Assembly: GCA_021782815.1 (NCBI GenBank)
Contig: JAJXUO010000014.1
Span: 1-61,796, forward strand
Direction of reading: 5' to 3'
Origin: Pseudomonadota bacterium
GTDB lineage: Bacteria; Pseudomonadota; Alphaproteobacteria; Rhodospirillales; Magnetospirillaceae
Length of the DNA stretch: 61,796 nucleotides
Made by a program: the position numbers and the translations under genes. Shown here piece by piece: positions 31,761 to 42,577 of this stretch. Position 1 is the first letter of the stretch. Each line of letters begins with the position of its first letter. The notes under the pieces were generated by a model. It searched no databases, was not told the origin of the DNA, and was given only the letters and a program-made list of their open reading frames with translations.

Positions 31761-32765
31761 ATGGCCACCGCCAGACGCCGCAGCAGGGCCGATGCGCCTG
31801 CCGTCACCGATGCCGAGCTGATCGGCTATTACCGCGATATGCTGCTGATCCGCCGTTTCGAGGAAAAGGCCGGGCAGCTTTACGGCATGGGCCTGATCAA
31901 CGGCTTCTGCCACCTCTATATCGGCCAGGAGGCCGTGGTGGTGGGCATGCAGTCGGCCATCAGCAATGCCCGGGATTCCGTGATTACCAGCTACCGCGAC
32001 CACGGCCACATGCTGGCCTGCGGCATGGACGCCAAGGGGGTGATGGCCGAACTGACCGGGCGGGCCGGCGGCTATTCCAAGGGCAAGGGCGGCTCGATGC
32101 ACATGTTCAGCCGGGAAAAGAAGTTCTACGGCGGCCACGGCATCGTCGGCGCCCAGGTGCCGCTGGGCACCGGCCTGGCCTTCGCCCACAAATACAGCCA
32201 GGATGGCGGCGTCTGCCTTTGTTACCTGGGCGACGGCGCCGTTAACCAGGGACAGGTTTACGAAAGCTTCAACATGGCCGGGCTGTGGAAGCTGCCGGTG
32301 GTCTATGTCATCGAGAACAACAAATACGCCATGGGCACCTCCATCGAGCGCGCCTCGGCCGGCACCGAGCTGTGCCGCCGCGGCGTGGCCTACAACATCC
32401 CCGGCGTGGCGGTGGACGGCATGGACGTGCTGGCGGTGAAGGCCGCCGGTGAGGAGGCGGTGGCCCGCGCCCGCGCCGGCGACGGCCCCACCATCCTGGA
32501 AATGAAGACCTACCGCTATCGCGGCCATTCCATGTCGGATCCCGCCAAGTACCGCTCCAAGGAGGAGGTGGCCAAGATGCGCGAGCAGCATGATCCCATC
32601 GATCAGCTGCGCAAGGCCCTGACCGACAAGGGTCTGGTGACCGAGGACTCCTTGAAGGAGATCGACCGCGCGGTGAAGGCCATCGTGACCGAGGCCGCCG
32701 ATTTCGCCACCACCAGCCCGGAACCCGATCCGTCCGAGCTGTGGACTGATGTGCTGATGGCTTGA
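31761..32765 (+). CDS. pdhA: Pyruvate dehydrogenase E1 component, alpha subunit
   Basis: This 334-residue protein has the ThDP-binding core: '[16 protein letters not shown]' in the N-terminal part and the '[17 protein letters not shown]' ... 'VIENN' Mg/ThDP motif. '[21 protein letters not shown]' contains the conserved phosphorylation-loop region of E1-alpha. The ATG at 31761 follows AGGA and matches the family N-terminus better than the upstream extension. First gene of the pdhABC-lpd operon. Confidence 0.97.
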   Translation: MATARRRSRADAPAVTDAELIGYYRDMLLIRRFEEKAGQLYGMGLINGFCHLYIGQEAVVVGMQSAISNARDSVITSYRDHGHMLACGMDAKGVMAELTGRAGGYSKGKGGSMHMFSREKKFYGGHGIVGAQVPLGTGLAFAHKYSQDGGVCLCYLGDGAVNQGQVYESFNMAGLWKLPVVYVIENNKYAMGTSIERASAGTELCRRGVAYNIPGVAVDGMDVLAVKAAGEEAVARARAGDGPTILEMKTYRYRGHSMSDPAKYRSKEEVAKMREQHDPIDQLRKALTDKGLVTEDSLKEIDRAVKAIVTEAADFATTSPEPDPSELWTDVLMA

Positions 32766-32782
32766 GCGGGAGAGATAAGACA

Positions 32783-34150
32783 ATGCCTGTACAGATTCTG
32801 ATGCCCGCCCTGTCGCCCACCATGACCGAGGGCAAGCTGGCCCGCTGGCTGAAGGCCGAGGGCGACGCGGTGAAATCCGGCGATGTGCTCGCCGAGATTG
32901 AAACCGACAAGGCCACCATGGAAATGGAAGCGGTCGAGGAGGGGGTTCTCGGCAAGATCCTCATCGCCGCCGGCAGCGAGGGCGTGGCCGTGAACACTCC
33001 CATCGCCCTGCTGCTGGAAGAGGGCGAGGATGCCGCCGCCCTGGACAACGTGCTCGACACCTTCACCCCGAAAAGCGTGCCGGTGAATCACGACCACGCC
33101 GCGCCCTCGCCGCAAAGCCTGTGCGCGCCCGAGCCGGTGGCGATCCCCGAGGAGAAGGTCTACGGCAAGACCGTCCGCCAGACCGTGCGCGAGGCTCTGC
33201 GCGACGCCATGGCCGAGGAAATGCGCCGCGATCCGGCGGTGTTCCTGATGGGCGAGGAAGTGGCCCAGTATCAGGGCGCCTACAAGGTCAGCCAGGGGCT
33301 TTTGGACGAGTTCGGGGCCGAGCGGGTGATCGACACCCCCATCACCGAAATGGGCTTCGCCGGTCTGGGCGTGGGCGCCGCCTATGGCGGCCTGAAGCCC
33401 ATCATCGAGTTCATGACCTTCAACTTCTCCATGCAGGCCATCGACCACATCATCAATTCGGCGGCCAAAACCCTTTACATGGGCGGCGGCCAGCTGCCGT
33501 CCTCCATCGTCTTCCGCGGTCCCAACGGCGCCGCCTCGCGGGTGGGGGCGCAGCATAGTCAGTGCTACGCCTCGTGGTATGCCCATTGCCCGGGCCTGAA
33601 GGTGGTGGCGCCCTATTCCGCCGCCGACGCCAAAGGCCTGCTGAAGGCCGCCATCCGCGATCCCAACCCGGTGGTGGTGCTGGAAAACGAGCTGATGTAC
33701 GGCCAGTCCTTCGATGTGCCCGAGGATCCCGATTTCATCATTCCCATCGGCAAGGCCAAGATCGAACGGGCCGGGCATTCCGTGACCCTGACCGCCTTCT
33801 CGCGCATGGTGGGCGTGGCCCTGGAGGCGGCCGAGGTGCTGGCCAAGGACGGCATCGCCGTGGAGGTGATCAATCTGCGCTCGATCCGGCCCTTGGATGT
33901 GGACTGCATCGTCGGCTCGGTGAAAAAGACCAACCGTCTCGTTACCCTGGAAGAGGGCTGGCCCTATGCCGGTATCGGCTCTGAAATCGCCTCGGTGATC
34001 AACGAACAGGCGTTCGACTGGCTGGACGCGCCGGTGACCCGCGTCTGCGGCAAGGATGTGCCCATGCCCTACGCCGCCAATCTGGAACGCCTGGCCCTGC
34101 CGCAGATCGAGGATGTGGTGGCCGCCGTCAAAGCCGTGTGCTACCGCTAG
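32783..34150 (+). CDS. pdhB: Pyruvate dehydrogenase E1 beta subunit with N-terminal lipoyl domain
   Basis: This 455-residue protein is a fusion. Residues 1-78 are a lipoyl domain with lipoyl-Lys43 in 'ETDKATM'. After an Ala/Pro linker (about 80-135), residues 140-455 are the E1-beta transketolase-type domain ('[15 protein letters not shown]', '[18 protein letters not shown]', '[16 protein letters not shown]'). An extra lipoyl domain on E1-beta is a known alphaproteobacterial feature. It lies 17 bp after pdhA and 12 bp before pdhC. Confidence 0.97.
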   Translation: MPVQILMPALSPTMTEGKLARWLKAEGDAVKSGDVLAEIETDKATMEMEAVEEGVLGKILIAAGSEGVAVNTPIALLLEEGEDAAALDNVLDTFTPKSVPVNHDHAAPSPQSLCAPEPVAIPEEKVYGKTVRQTVREALRDAMAEEMRRDPAVFLMGEEVAQYQGAYKVSQGLLDEFGAERVIDTPITEMGFAGLGVGAAYGGLKPIIEFMTFNFSMQAIDHIINSAAKTLYMGGGQLPSSIVFRGPNGAASRVGAQHSQCYASWYAHCPGLKVVAPYSAADAKGLLKAAIRDPNPVVVLENELMYGQSFDVPEDPDFIIPIGKAKIERAGHSVTLTAFSRMVGVALEAAEVLAKDGIAVEVINLRSIRPLDVDCIVGSVKKTNRLVTLEEGWPYAGIGSEIASVINEQAFDWLDAPVTRVCGKDVPMPYAANLERLALPQIEDVVAAVKAVCYR

Positions 34151-34162
34151 GAGGGTCTTGGA

Positions 34163-35440
34163 ATGCCTGTAGAAATCCTGATGCCCGCCCTGTCGCCCAC
34201 CATGACCGAGGGCACCCTGGCCCGCTGGCTGAAGGCCGAGGGCGACGCCGTGAAATCCGGCGACGTCATTGCCGAGATCGAGACCGATAAGGCCACCATG
34301 GAGTTCGAGGCGGTGGACGAGGGGGTGCTGGGCAAGATCCTGGTGCCCGCCGGCACCAGCGGCGTGGCGGTCAATACCCTGATCGGCCTGTTGCTGGAAG
34401 AGGGCGAGGACGCCTCGGCCCTGGCCGCCGCCGCGGCGCCCAAGGCTCCGCCCGCCGCCGCGCCGGTGGCGGCGGCCCCGGTTGCCGCTTCCGCCGCCGC
34501 TCCGGCCGCGACTGCGGCTCCGGCCGCCGCCAAGGGCGACCGGCTGTTCGCCACGCCGTTGGCGCGGCGCATCGCCAAGGATGCCGGTCTCGACCTGAAG
34601 GGCCTGGCCGGATCGGGCCCGCACGGCCGCATCGTCAAGCATGATGTGGAAACGGCTCTGGCCTCGGGGGTGAAACCCGCGCCCGCCGCAGCACCCGCCG
34701 CCGCTCCGGTCGCCGCCGCCGTGCCCAAAGCGGTCGCTCCGGCGCCGAGCTTCGGCCCGGCTTACGACGAAGTGCCGCTGTCGTCCATGCGCAAGGTCAT
34801 CGCCCAGCGCCTCAGCGAGGCCAAGCAGACCGTGCCGCATTTCTACCTCACCATCGACTGCCGGCTGGACAAGCTGCTGGCCCTGCGCGGTGAGCTGAAC
34901 GGCCGCTCCGACGCCTACAAGCTGTCGGTCAACGACTTCATCATCCGCGCCGTGGCCCTGGCCCTGAAGAAGGTGCCCGCCGCCAATGCCTCGTTTGCCG
35001 AAACCGCCATCCGCTATTACCGCGAGGTGGATGTTTCGGTGGCGGTGGCCACGCCCAACGGCCTGATCACCCCCATCGTCAAGCAGGCCGACGGCAAGGG
35101 TCTGGCCGCCATTTCCAACGAGATGAAGGCGCTGGCCCTCAAGGCCCGCGACGGCAAGCTGAAGCCCGAGGAGTTCCAGGGCGGCACCTTCACCATCTCC
35201 AATCTCGGCATGTACGGCATCAAGGAGTTTGCCGCCATCATCAATCCGCCCCAGGGCTGCATCCTGGCGGTGGGGGCCGGCGAGCAGCGCCCGGTGGTCA
35301 AGGACGGGGCTTTGGCCATCGCCACGGTGATGAGCTGCACCCTGTCGGTGGATCACCGCGTGGTGGATGGCGCCGTGGGCGCCGAGTTCCTGGCGGCGTT
35401 CAAGGCGCTGATCGAGGAACCCTTGACCATGCTGCTGTGA
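34163..35440 (+). CDS. pdhC: Dihydrolipoamide acetyltransferase (E2 of pyruvate dehydrogenase)
   Basis: This 425-residue protein has one lipoyl domain (Lys43), an Ala/Pro-rich flexible linker, a peripheral-subunit-binding domain ('[17 protein letters not shown]...', about 128-165), a second Ala/Pro linker, and the catalytic acyltransferase domain from about 205. The catalytic motif is '[11 protein letters not shown]' near residue 395. It transfers acetyl from lipoate to CoA and forms the complex core. Its lipoyl domain is nearly identical to that of pdhB. Confidence 0.97.
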   Translation: MPVEILMPALSPTMTEGTLARWLKAEGDAVKSGDVIAEIETDKATMEFEAVDEGVLGKILVPAGTSGVAVNTLIGLLLEEGEDASALAAAAAPKAPPAAAPVAAAPVAASAAAPAATAAPAAAKGDRLFATPLARRIAKDAGLDLKGLAGSGPHGRIVKHDVETALASGVKPAPAAAPAAAPVAAAVPKAVAPAPSFGPAYDEVPLSSMRKVIAQRLSEAKQTVPHFYLTIDCRLDKLLALRGELNGRSDAYKLSVNDFIIRAVALALKKVPAANASFAETAIRYYREVDVSVAVATPNGLITPIVKQADGKGLAAISNEMKALALKARDGKLKPEEFQGGTFTISNLGMYGIKEFAAIINPPQGCILAVGAGEQRPVVKDGALAIATVMSCTLSVDHRVVDGAVGAEFLAAFKALIEEPLTMLL

Positions 35441-35464
35441 CGGCACTTTAGGAGTTTTCCCTAA

Positions 35465-36865
<1,401 letters not shown>

Positions 36866-36872
36866 TCCAGCG

Positions 36873-36912
36873 CCGCCGCCTTGCGCAAACGCAGGGCGGC
36901 GGACTGCTTTTT
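36873..36912 (+). terminator. Terminator after the pdh-lpd operon
   Basis: CCGCCGCC (36873-36880) pairs with GGCGGCGG (36895-36902). A nested TGCG/CGCA stem with a CAAA loop extends it to about 13 bp. TTTTT follows at 36908-36912. Confidence 0.85.
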
Positions 36913-36968
36913 CCCCTCTTTTCAAGGAAATGCTTGACCTTCCCCGGCTGGCATTCCAACTATCGCAC

Positions 36969-37907
36969 ATGACCGAACAAACGCCCCTCCGCCATCCCGA
37001 AAAAGCCCATCGCCCCGATCAGGCCTCGCCGCGCAAGCCCGCCTGGATCCGGGTCAAAGCCCCCACCTCGGCCGAAGCCGCCGAGGTGCGCCAGCTGATG
37101 CGCGACAAGAACCTGCATACGGTGTGCGAGGAGGCGGCCTGCCCGAATATCGGCGAATGCTGGAAGCACAAGCACGCCACCTTCATGATTCTGGGCGATA
37201 CCTGCACCCGCGCCTGCGCCTTCTGCAATGTGAAAACCGGCAAGCCCGGCGCCGTGGACCTGAACGAGCCGGAGCATCTGGCGGAGTCGGTGCGGTCCAT
37301 GGGCTTGAAGCATGTGGTGATCACCTCGGTGGACCGCGATGACCTGGACGACGGCGGCGCCTTCCAGTTCGTGGCCGCCATCGCCGCGGTGCGCCGCCTG
37401 TCGCCCGGCACCACGGTGGAGATTCTCACCCCCGATTTCCGCGACAAGCCCGGCGCCATTGATCGCGTGGCGCAGGCCCGCCCGGATGTCTTCAACCACA
37501 ATCTGGAAACCGTGCCCCGGCTTTATCCCGGCATCCGCCCCGGCGCCCGCTATTTCGAATCCCTGCGGCTTTTGCAGCGGGTGAAGGAGGTGGAGGCCGA
37601 GATCTTCACCAAGTCGGGCATCATGGTGGGGCTGGGCGAGCAGCGGGCGGAAGTGTTGCAGGTGATGGACGATCTGCGCTCGGCGGGTGTTGACTTCCTG
37701 ACCATCGGCCAGTATTTGCAACCCACCGTCAAGCATGCGGCGGTGGAACGCTTTGTCACCCCCGACGAGTTCGAGGAATACAAGACCATGGCCCGCGCCA
37801 AGGGCTTCCTGATGGTTTCTGCCTCGCCGCTGACCCGTTCCTCGCATCATGCCGACCGCGATTTCGAGGCGCTGCGCGCCGCCCGGGCCGCGCAACAACA
37901 GAAGTGA
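36969..37907 (+). CDS. lipA: Lipoyl synthase
   Basis: This 312-residue radical-SAM enzyme inserts sulfur into octanoyl groups on the lipoyl domains encoded just upstream. The auxiliary Fe-S cluster ligands are in '[12 protein letters not shown]', the SAM cluster in 'CTRACAFC', and the conserved Ser in 'RSSHHAD' near the C-terminus. The ATG at 36969 ([10 protein letters not shown]) is preferred; the frame runs upstream through the terminator and cannot all be coding. Confidence 0.97.
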   Translation: MTEQTPLRHPEKAHRPDQASPRKPAWIRVKAPTSAEAAEVRQLMRDKNLHTVCEEAACPNIGECWKHKHATFMILGDTCTRACAFCNVKTGKPGAVDLNEPEHLAESVRSMGLKHVVITSVDRDDLDDGGAFQFVAAIAAVRRLSPGTTVEILTPDFRDKPGAIDRVAQARPDVFNHNLETVPRLYPGIRPGARYFESLRLLQRVKEVEAEIFTKSGIMVGLGEQRAEVLQVMDDLRSAGVDFLTIGQYLQPTVKHAAVERFVTPDEFEEYKTMARAKGFLMVSASPLTRSSHHADRDFEALRAARAAQQQK

Positions 37908-37911
37908 GACA

Positions 37912-38352
37912 ATGACCACCCACGCCGAACGCCGCTTCCTGCCTTACAGCCCGCAGCAGCTTTTCGACCTGGTGGCCGATGTGGAACGCTATCCCGATTT
38001 CCTGCCCTGGTGCGTGGCCGCCCGCATCCGCCGCCGCGAGGGCAACGAGCTGTTCGCCGACCTGATGATCGGCTTTAAGATGGTGCGCGAGAAATTCACC
38101 TCGCGCGTGCTGCTCACACCGGGGCGGCGCATTGATGTCAGCTATTCGGATGGGCCGTTCAAGTATCTGAACAACCACTGGATTTTCGAGCCGTCCGGCA
38201 ACGGCACCGATGTGGATTTCTACGTCGATTTCGAATTCCGCAACAAGATGCTGCAAACCCTGATCGGCGCCCTGTTCGGCGAGGCGGTCAATATGATGGT
38301 GGCGGCCTTCGAAAAACGCGCCCGCCAGCTTTACGGCGTCAGCGGCGCCTGA
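37912..38352 (+). CDS. COQ10/RatA-type START-domain protein
   Basis: This 146-residue protein is a single polyketide-cyclase/START-like domain: 'YSPQQLFDLVADVERYPDFLPWCVAA' (split in the fold as helix-strand), 'LMIGFKMVREKFTSRVLL' and 'PFKYLNNHWIFEP'. Mitochondrial COQ10 binds ubiquinone and supports respiration; the E. coli homologue RatA was described as a ribosome-association toxin. In alphaproteobacteria the ubiquinone role is more likely. It begins four bases after lipA, so they are co-transcribed. Confidence 0.9.
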   Translation: MTTHAERRFLPYSPQQLFDLVADVERYPDFLPWCVAARIRRREGNELFADLMIGFKMVREKFTSRVLLTPGRRIDVSYSDGPFKYLNNHWIFEPSGNGTDVDFYVDFEFRNKMLQTLIGALFGEAVNMMVAAFEKRARQLYGVSGA

Positions 38353-38376
38353 CGGCGCCTGTAAAGGGGGGGACTC

Positions 38377-38745
38377 ATGAAAATGCATCATCTCTTGGCC
38401 CTGCCGGGTCTTTTGGTCCTGGCCGGCTGCAGCTGGTGGTTCGTCAAGCCCGAGCAACCCTCCACCCTGGCGCGCTTCCGCAGCGATCCGCCCGGCCTGC
38501 GCTGCGATCTGGTGGGCAAGCACGATTACGAGGCCCATATCGACGCCCCGGCCAATCTCAAGCTGCGCAACGATGCCTCGCCGCTGAAGATCCGCTGCTA
38601 CAAAAAGCGCGACGACGATCTGCAGGGCCCCGCCATGACCGGGCGCCTGACCTTGAGCGAAAGCGGCTGGCGCCTCGATGTGCTGAGCCTGCCCGATCCG
38701 GCGCTACGGCTGACGTTGGCCGGTCCTCAGGATATTGATCATTAA
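38377..38745 (+). CDS. Small lipoprotein of unknown function
   Basis: This 122-residue protein has a lipoprotein signal with lipobox LAGC (Cys18) after 'LLALPGLLVLAGC'. Two more cysteines (about 43 and 72) may form a disulfide. A stretch 'YEAHIDAPANLKLRNDASPL' resembles a PEGA-like beta segment seen in envelope proteins, weakly. It follows the COQ10-like gene by 24 bp with a GGGGGGA site. Confidence 0.75.
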   Translation: MKMHHLLALPGLLVLAGCSWWFVKPEQPSTLARFRSDPPGLRCDLVGKHDYEAHIDAPANLKLRNDASPLKIRCYKKRDDDLQGPAMTGRLTLSESGWRLDVLSLPDPALRLTLAGPQDIDH

Positions 38746-38820
38746 GCGGGGCTGTGCTAAGCCCCTGTCATGGCTCCCAGGCGGGGCCGGTCACACGATT
38801 TTCGTAAAGGGAAGCGGGAT

Positions 38821-39117
38821 ATGCCCAAGGCTCGTATTTACCGTCCGGCCAAGAACATCATCCAGGGCGGCATCGACCGTCGCGGCTGGGTGGTGGAGTT
38901 CGCTCCGTCCGACCGTAAATCGCCCGATGCCCTGATGGGCTGGAACGGCTCGCGCGATACCCGCTCGCAGCTGCGTCTGCGCTTCGACAGCCAGGACAGC
39001 GCTGTGGCCTACGCCCAGCGTCAGGGCCTGGATTACGAGGTGATCGCCGAAAGCCCGGTGCGCCGCCCCAAGCCCAAGAACTACGCCGACAATTTCGCCT
39101 TCAACCGCGTCGGCTGA
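38821..39117 (+). CDS. NADH dehydrogenase accessory subunit, NDUFS4-like
   Basis: This 98-residue protein matches the ETC complex I subunit conserved region family (human NDUFS4, 18 kDa): 'ARIYRPAKNIIQGGIDRRGW', 'PLMGWNGSRDT'-like 'DALMGWNGSRDTRSQLRL' and 'AVAYAQRQGLDYEV'. In alphaproteobacteria this subunit is one of the mitochondrial-type supernumerary parts of complex I. AAGGGA precedes the ATG at 38821. Confidence 0.92.
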   Translation: MPKARIYRPAKNIIQGGIDRRGWVVEFAPSDRKSPDALMGWNGSRDTRSQLRLRFDSQDSAVAYAQRQGLDYEVIAESPVRRPKPKNYADNFAFNRVG

Positions 39118-39147
39118 TCGCTTCGGCAGGCGCGGTTCGCGCCCTTA

Positions 39148-39224
39148 GCGCCCATAGCTCAGTTGGATAGAGCAGCCGCCTTCTAAGCGGCAGGTCGCTG
39201 GTTCGAACCCAGCTGGGCGCGCCA
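39148..39224 (+). tRNA. tRNA-Arg (anticodon TCT)
   Basis: A full 77-base cloverleaf is present: acceptor GCGCCCA/TGGGCGC, D-arm GCTC...GAGC, anticodon stem GCCGC/GCGGC with loop CTTCTAA (anticodon TCT), T-arm GCTGG/CCAGC with TTCGAAC, and an encoded CCA. It reads AGA codons. It marks the junction between the housekeeping block and the polysaccharide island. Confidence 0.97.
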
Positions 39225-39255
39225 GATTTCCCACCTCTCCGCCGGGGGCCCCGCG

Positions 39256-40308
39256 ATGTGCGCTCATATCGTCATGGCCGACGACGGCATCACCTTTGAT
39301 GGCCGCGTCAAGGATCAGCGCCCCCTGGGCGGGGCGGAAACCGCCTTTGCCGAACTGGCCGAGGCCTTTGCCGCGCGCGGCCACCGGGTGCAGGCCTTCA
39401 GCCGCTGCGAGGCGCCGCTCAGCTGGAAAGGAGTGGCGTGGACGCCGCTTGAGCCGGACCGCCCCGATCGCGGTCTGCCGAAGCAGGCCGATCTTTACAT
39501 CGCCAATCGCGCCAACCAGTTGATCCGCCTGTGCCCCAAGGCCGGGCGGGCGGTGTTCTGGATTCATAATCCCGCCGGCTATCTGAAAAAGCCGCGCTAT
39601 CAGTGGCCGCTGTTCCTGCGCCGCCCGGCCATCGTCTTTTCCGGGGCTTATCACCTCTCCACCTATCCGGCCTGGGGCTTCGATGGCGGCCGCCATGTCG
39701 TTCCCCTGGGGCTTCCCGCTTTGTTCCAGGGGGCGACCGAACGATCGGTTGCGCCGCCGCCACGGGCCATCTTCACCTCCAACCCCTTGCGTTCACTGGA
39801 TTGGCTATTGTCGGTATGGGGCGAACGCATTGCCCCGAAGGTGCCGGGGGCCGAGCTGCATGTGTTTGCCGGCGCCGCCACCTATGGCGCCGTGGGCGCG
39901 GCCAAAAGCGAACGCATGGCCCCCAGTCTGGAGCGCGCCGCCGCCATGGCCGGGCAGGGGGTGGTGCTGCGCGGCCCGGTGCCGCGAACGGAGCTGGCGG
40001 CGGAAATGCGCCAGGCCCGCGCCTTTCTCTATCGCGGCGATCCCGGTGAAACCTTCTGCTACGCCGCCGCCGAACCCCAGGCCATGGGCCTGCCCGGCGT
40101 GGTGGAGGATATCGCCTGCATGAAGGAGCGGGTGATCGACGGCCAGACCGGCTTCGTGGTGCGGGGCGAGGCCGCCTTCGCCGAGGCCGCCATCCGCGTA
40201 CTGACCGACGATGCCCTGTGGCAGCGCCAGCACCGGGCTTGCCTGGCGATGCAGGGCGGTTGGGGCTGGGATCAGGCGGCGGCGGCGTTCGAGGCGCTGT
40301 TCCTCTAG
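39256..40308 (+). CDS. Glycosyltransferase, GT-B fold (family 4-like)
   Basis: This 350-residue protein begins with 'ADDGITFDGRVKDQRPLGGAETAFAEL' in pattern, the N-terminal glycine-rich acceptor region of GT4 enzymes. The C-terminal half has 'IFTSNPLRSLDWLL', 'RGPVPRTELAAEMRQARAFL' and the donor-site 'GETFCYAAAEPQAMGLPGV' E(x7)E-like motif. Base composition matches the core genome. It starts 31 bp after the tRNA and is the first gene of the polysaccharide island. Donor and acceptor are unknown. Confidence 0.85.
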   Translation: MCAHIVMADDGITFDGRVKDQRPLGGAETAFAELAEAFAARGHRVQAFSRCEAPLSWKGVAWTPLEPDRPDRGLPKQADLYIANRANQLIRLCPKAGRAVFWIHNPAGYLKKPRYQWPLFLRRPAIVFSGAYHLSTYPAWGFDGGRHVVPLGLPALFQGATERSVAPPPRAIFTSNPLRSLDWLLSVWGERIAPKVPGAELHVFAGAATYGAVGAAKSERMAPSLERAAAMAGQGVVLRGPVPRTELAAEMRQARAFLYRGDPGETFCYAAAEPQAMGLPGVVEDIACMKERVIDGQTGFVVRGEAAFAEAAIRVLTDDALWQRQHRACLAMQGGWGWDQAAAAFEALFL

Positions 40309-40354
40309 CCTGTCGCTTGCGGGCTGAGGCCCTCTCTTTGGAGCAGGAAGAACA

Positions 40355-41239
40355 ATGCGTCGATGTCTGCACTGCCAAACCGGTTTCACCTCTGCGGCAT
40401 GGCAATGTCCTCATTGTGGATTTGCGCCCCCTCTCCGGGAGGGCCGCAGAGTATTCGCTCCTGAATTGGCGGAAAGCGACGAGGCTTATCCCGAAGAAGC
40501 GCATTGGCGGTTTCAAGAGCTTCAGGACAACAGTTTCTGGTTCCGGGCCCGTAACGACCTTATCCAGGGCCTGGCCGAACGGTATTTCGCCTCGGCTCGG
40601 GCCTTTCTGGAGATCGGTTGCAGCACAGGGTATGTTTTATCGGCCCTGAAACAGGCCTTACCGAGGGCGCGGGTCTGTGGCAGTGAAATCTATTCCGCTG
40701 CCTTGGCGGTGGCGGCGGAACGCGTGGGAGAGACGGCGGACCTGTTTCAGATGGACGCCCGGCACATTCCGTTTACGGCGGAATTTGATCTTATCGCCGC
40801 TTGCGATGTGTTGGAGCACATCGCCGACGACAGGGCGGTTTTGCAGGAAATGCATAGAGCTTTGGCTCCCGGAGGCGGGCTGTTGCTGACCGTGCCGCAA
40901 CATCCATGGCTATGGAGTTGGGCCGACGAGCTTGCCTGTCATCAACGGCGTTATCGCTCCGGCGAATTGGAGGAGAAATGCCGGCAAGCAGGGTTTTCCA
41001 TCGTCTTCACATCCTCCTTTGTAACGTCTTTGCTGCCTTTGATCCTTCTGCGGCGTTTCCTGGCGCGGAAGCGGGATATGGACGGTCTTTGGAAAGAGCA
41101 TGCCTTGCCCTCTTGGGCGAACGGCATCCTGTTTCGCTGTCTCGACTGGGAGCGGCGAAGGATCGTTTCCGGAGGGCGGTTTCCCTGGGGCGGCAGCCGG
41201 GTGGTGATTGCCCGCAAAAACGATTCCGTGCAATTATGA
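40355..41239 (+). CDS. SAM-dependent methyltransferase with N-terminal zinc ribbon
   Basis: In this 294-residue protein, residues 1-23 form a C4 zinc ribbon (Cys4, Cys7, Cys18, Cys21). A class I methyltransferase follows: motif I 'FLEIGCSTGYVLSAL', 'DVLEHIADDRAVLQEM' and 'APGGGLLLTVPQ'. Such ribbon-bearing methyltransferases occur in sugar and glycan modification clusters; the acceptor here is unknown. AGGAAG precedes the ATG. Confidence 0.82.
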   Translation: MRRCLHCQTGFTSAAWQCPHCGFAPPLREGRRVFAPELAESDEAYPEEAHWRFQELQDNSFWFRARNDLIQGLAERYFASARAFLEIGCSTGYVLSALKQALPRARVCGSEIYSAALAVAAERVGETADLFQMDARHIPFTAEFDLIAACDVLEHIADDRAVLQEMHRALAPGGGLLLTVPQHPWLWSWADELACHQRRYRSGELEEKCRQAGFSIVFTSSFVTSLLPLILLRRFLARKRDMDGLWKEHALPSWANGILFRCLDWERRRIVSGGRFPWGGSRVVIARKNDSVQL

Positions 41240-41281
41240 AAGCCGGGACACGGTTTGGGAGATAGGCGGAGTTGGGGGAAT

Positions 41282-42436
41282 ATGGAAAACGATTTTAAAA
41301 GTATTCCTTTTAATATCCCGCACTTTAGCGGTGATGAGATAGCGAATATTATTGAGGCTCATCAGCGGCGTCAGTTGTCTGGAGATGGTTATTTTACAAA
41401 AGAATGCCAAAAATGGATAGAAAATTTAACGGGATGCTCTAAGGCGCTATTAACGCATTCATGCACGGCCGCGCTTGAAATGTCGGCGTTATTGCTGGAT
41501 ATCAAGCCTGGCGATGAAATAATCATGCCGTCTTTTACGTTTGTCTCGACCGCGAGCGCATTCGTGTTGCGGGGAGGAGTCCCGGTTTTCGTCGATATCC
41601 GGGCGGATACCTTGAACATCGATGAGCGCCTGATTGAGGCGGCGATCACGTCGCGGACGAAAGCCATTGTACCAGTGCATTACGCGGGGGTTGCCTGCGA
41701 GATGGATGCCATCATGGAGATCGCCCGACGCAGGGGCCTCAAGGTGGTCGAGGATGCGGCCCAGGGAATCATGTCGCGCTACAAGGGGCGTATGCTGGGG
41801 GGAATCGGCGATTTTGCCGCCTTCAGTTTCCACGAAACCAAAAACATCATCTCCGGTGAGGGCGGAGCCTTGATGGTCAATGATCCCGGCTTTGTGGAGC
41901 GCGCGGAAATTATTCGGGAAAAAGGAACGGATCGGCAGCGTTTCTTCCGTGGGGAAATCGATAAATATACCTGGCAGGATGTGGGGTCGTCGTTCCTGCC
42001 CGGTGAATTGATTTCGGCATTCCTGGCCGCGCAAATCGGAAAGTCCGAAGAGATTATCGGCCGGCGGCTTGAGATATGGCATCGCTATCATGAGGGCTTG
42101 GCCGGACTGGAGCAAAGCGGCGGGATCCGCCGTCCCATTGTCCCGGAGGGGTGTCAGCATAACGGTCATCTTTATTATGTCTTGTTGCCGCCGTCGTCCG
42201 ACCGGGCGTCCATTCTGGCGGGCTTGAAACATCGCGGCGTGGGGGCGGTCTTTCACTATGTTCCGCTCCACTCCTCCCCGGCGGGGCGGCGTTTCGGCCG
42301 GGTTCATGGCGCGCTGACGACAACGGAGAGGGTGTCCGAGCAACTGATTCGCTTGCCCTTGTGGAAGGATATGACCGATCCGCAGGTCGATCATGTGGTG
42401 GCGATCCTGGGCGAGGTGATTGCCTCGGCCTCATGA
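41282..42436 (+). CDS. wecE: WecE/RffA-type dTDP-4-amino-4,6-dideoxygalactose transaminase
   Basis: This 384-residue PLP enzyme of the DegT/DnrJ/EryC1 family closely follows E. coli WecE along its length: 'GDGYFTKECQKWIE', 'LLTHSCTAALEMSALLLDI', 'VPVHYAGVACEMD', 'VEDAAQGIMSRYKGR' and the PLP-Lys in 'FSFHETKN'. It should convert a dTDP-4-keto-6-deoxyhexose to the 4-amino sugar. The ATG at 41282 matches the family N-terminus (IPFNIPHFSG). The first 250 bases are AT-rich, then GC rises, a sign of mosaic origin. Confidence 0.92.
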   Translation: MENDFKSIPFNIPHFSGDEIANIIEAHQRRQLSGDGYFTKECQKWIENLTGCSKALLTHSCTAALEMSALLLDIKPGDEIIMPSFTFVSTASAFVLRGGVPVFVDIRADTLNIDERLIEAAITSRTKAIVPVHYAGVACEMDAIMEIARRRGLKVVEDAAQGIMSRYKGRMLGGIGDFAAFSFHETKNIISGEGGALMVNDPGFVERAEIIREKGTDRQRFFRGEIDKYTWQDVGSSFLPGELISAFLAAQIGKSEEIIGRRLEIWHRYHEGLAGLEQSGGIRRPIVPEGCQHNGHLYYVLLPPSSDRASILAGLKHRGVGAVFHYVPLHSSPAGRRFGRVHGALTTTERVSEQLIRLPLWKDMTDPQVDHVVAILGEVIASAS

Positions 42437-42577
42437 GGCGGGAGGGGGCTAGTTGTAATGTTTTCAATTGATTGCGATGGTTGAGAGGCAATGCTAACGT
42501 GCCGGGGTGCATGTTGGGCGTGTAAAAAGTTGGCGGATGTCTTCTGAAAAATTTTGCGCTCCCGGGGGTTCCTGCAA

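Noticed and set aside
39145-39696. Minus-strand frame covering the tRNA-Arg
   Set aside because: It overlaps a perfect tRNA and the start of a glycosyltransferase. It is a chance frame whose end is antisense to the tRNA.
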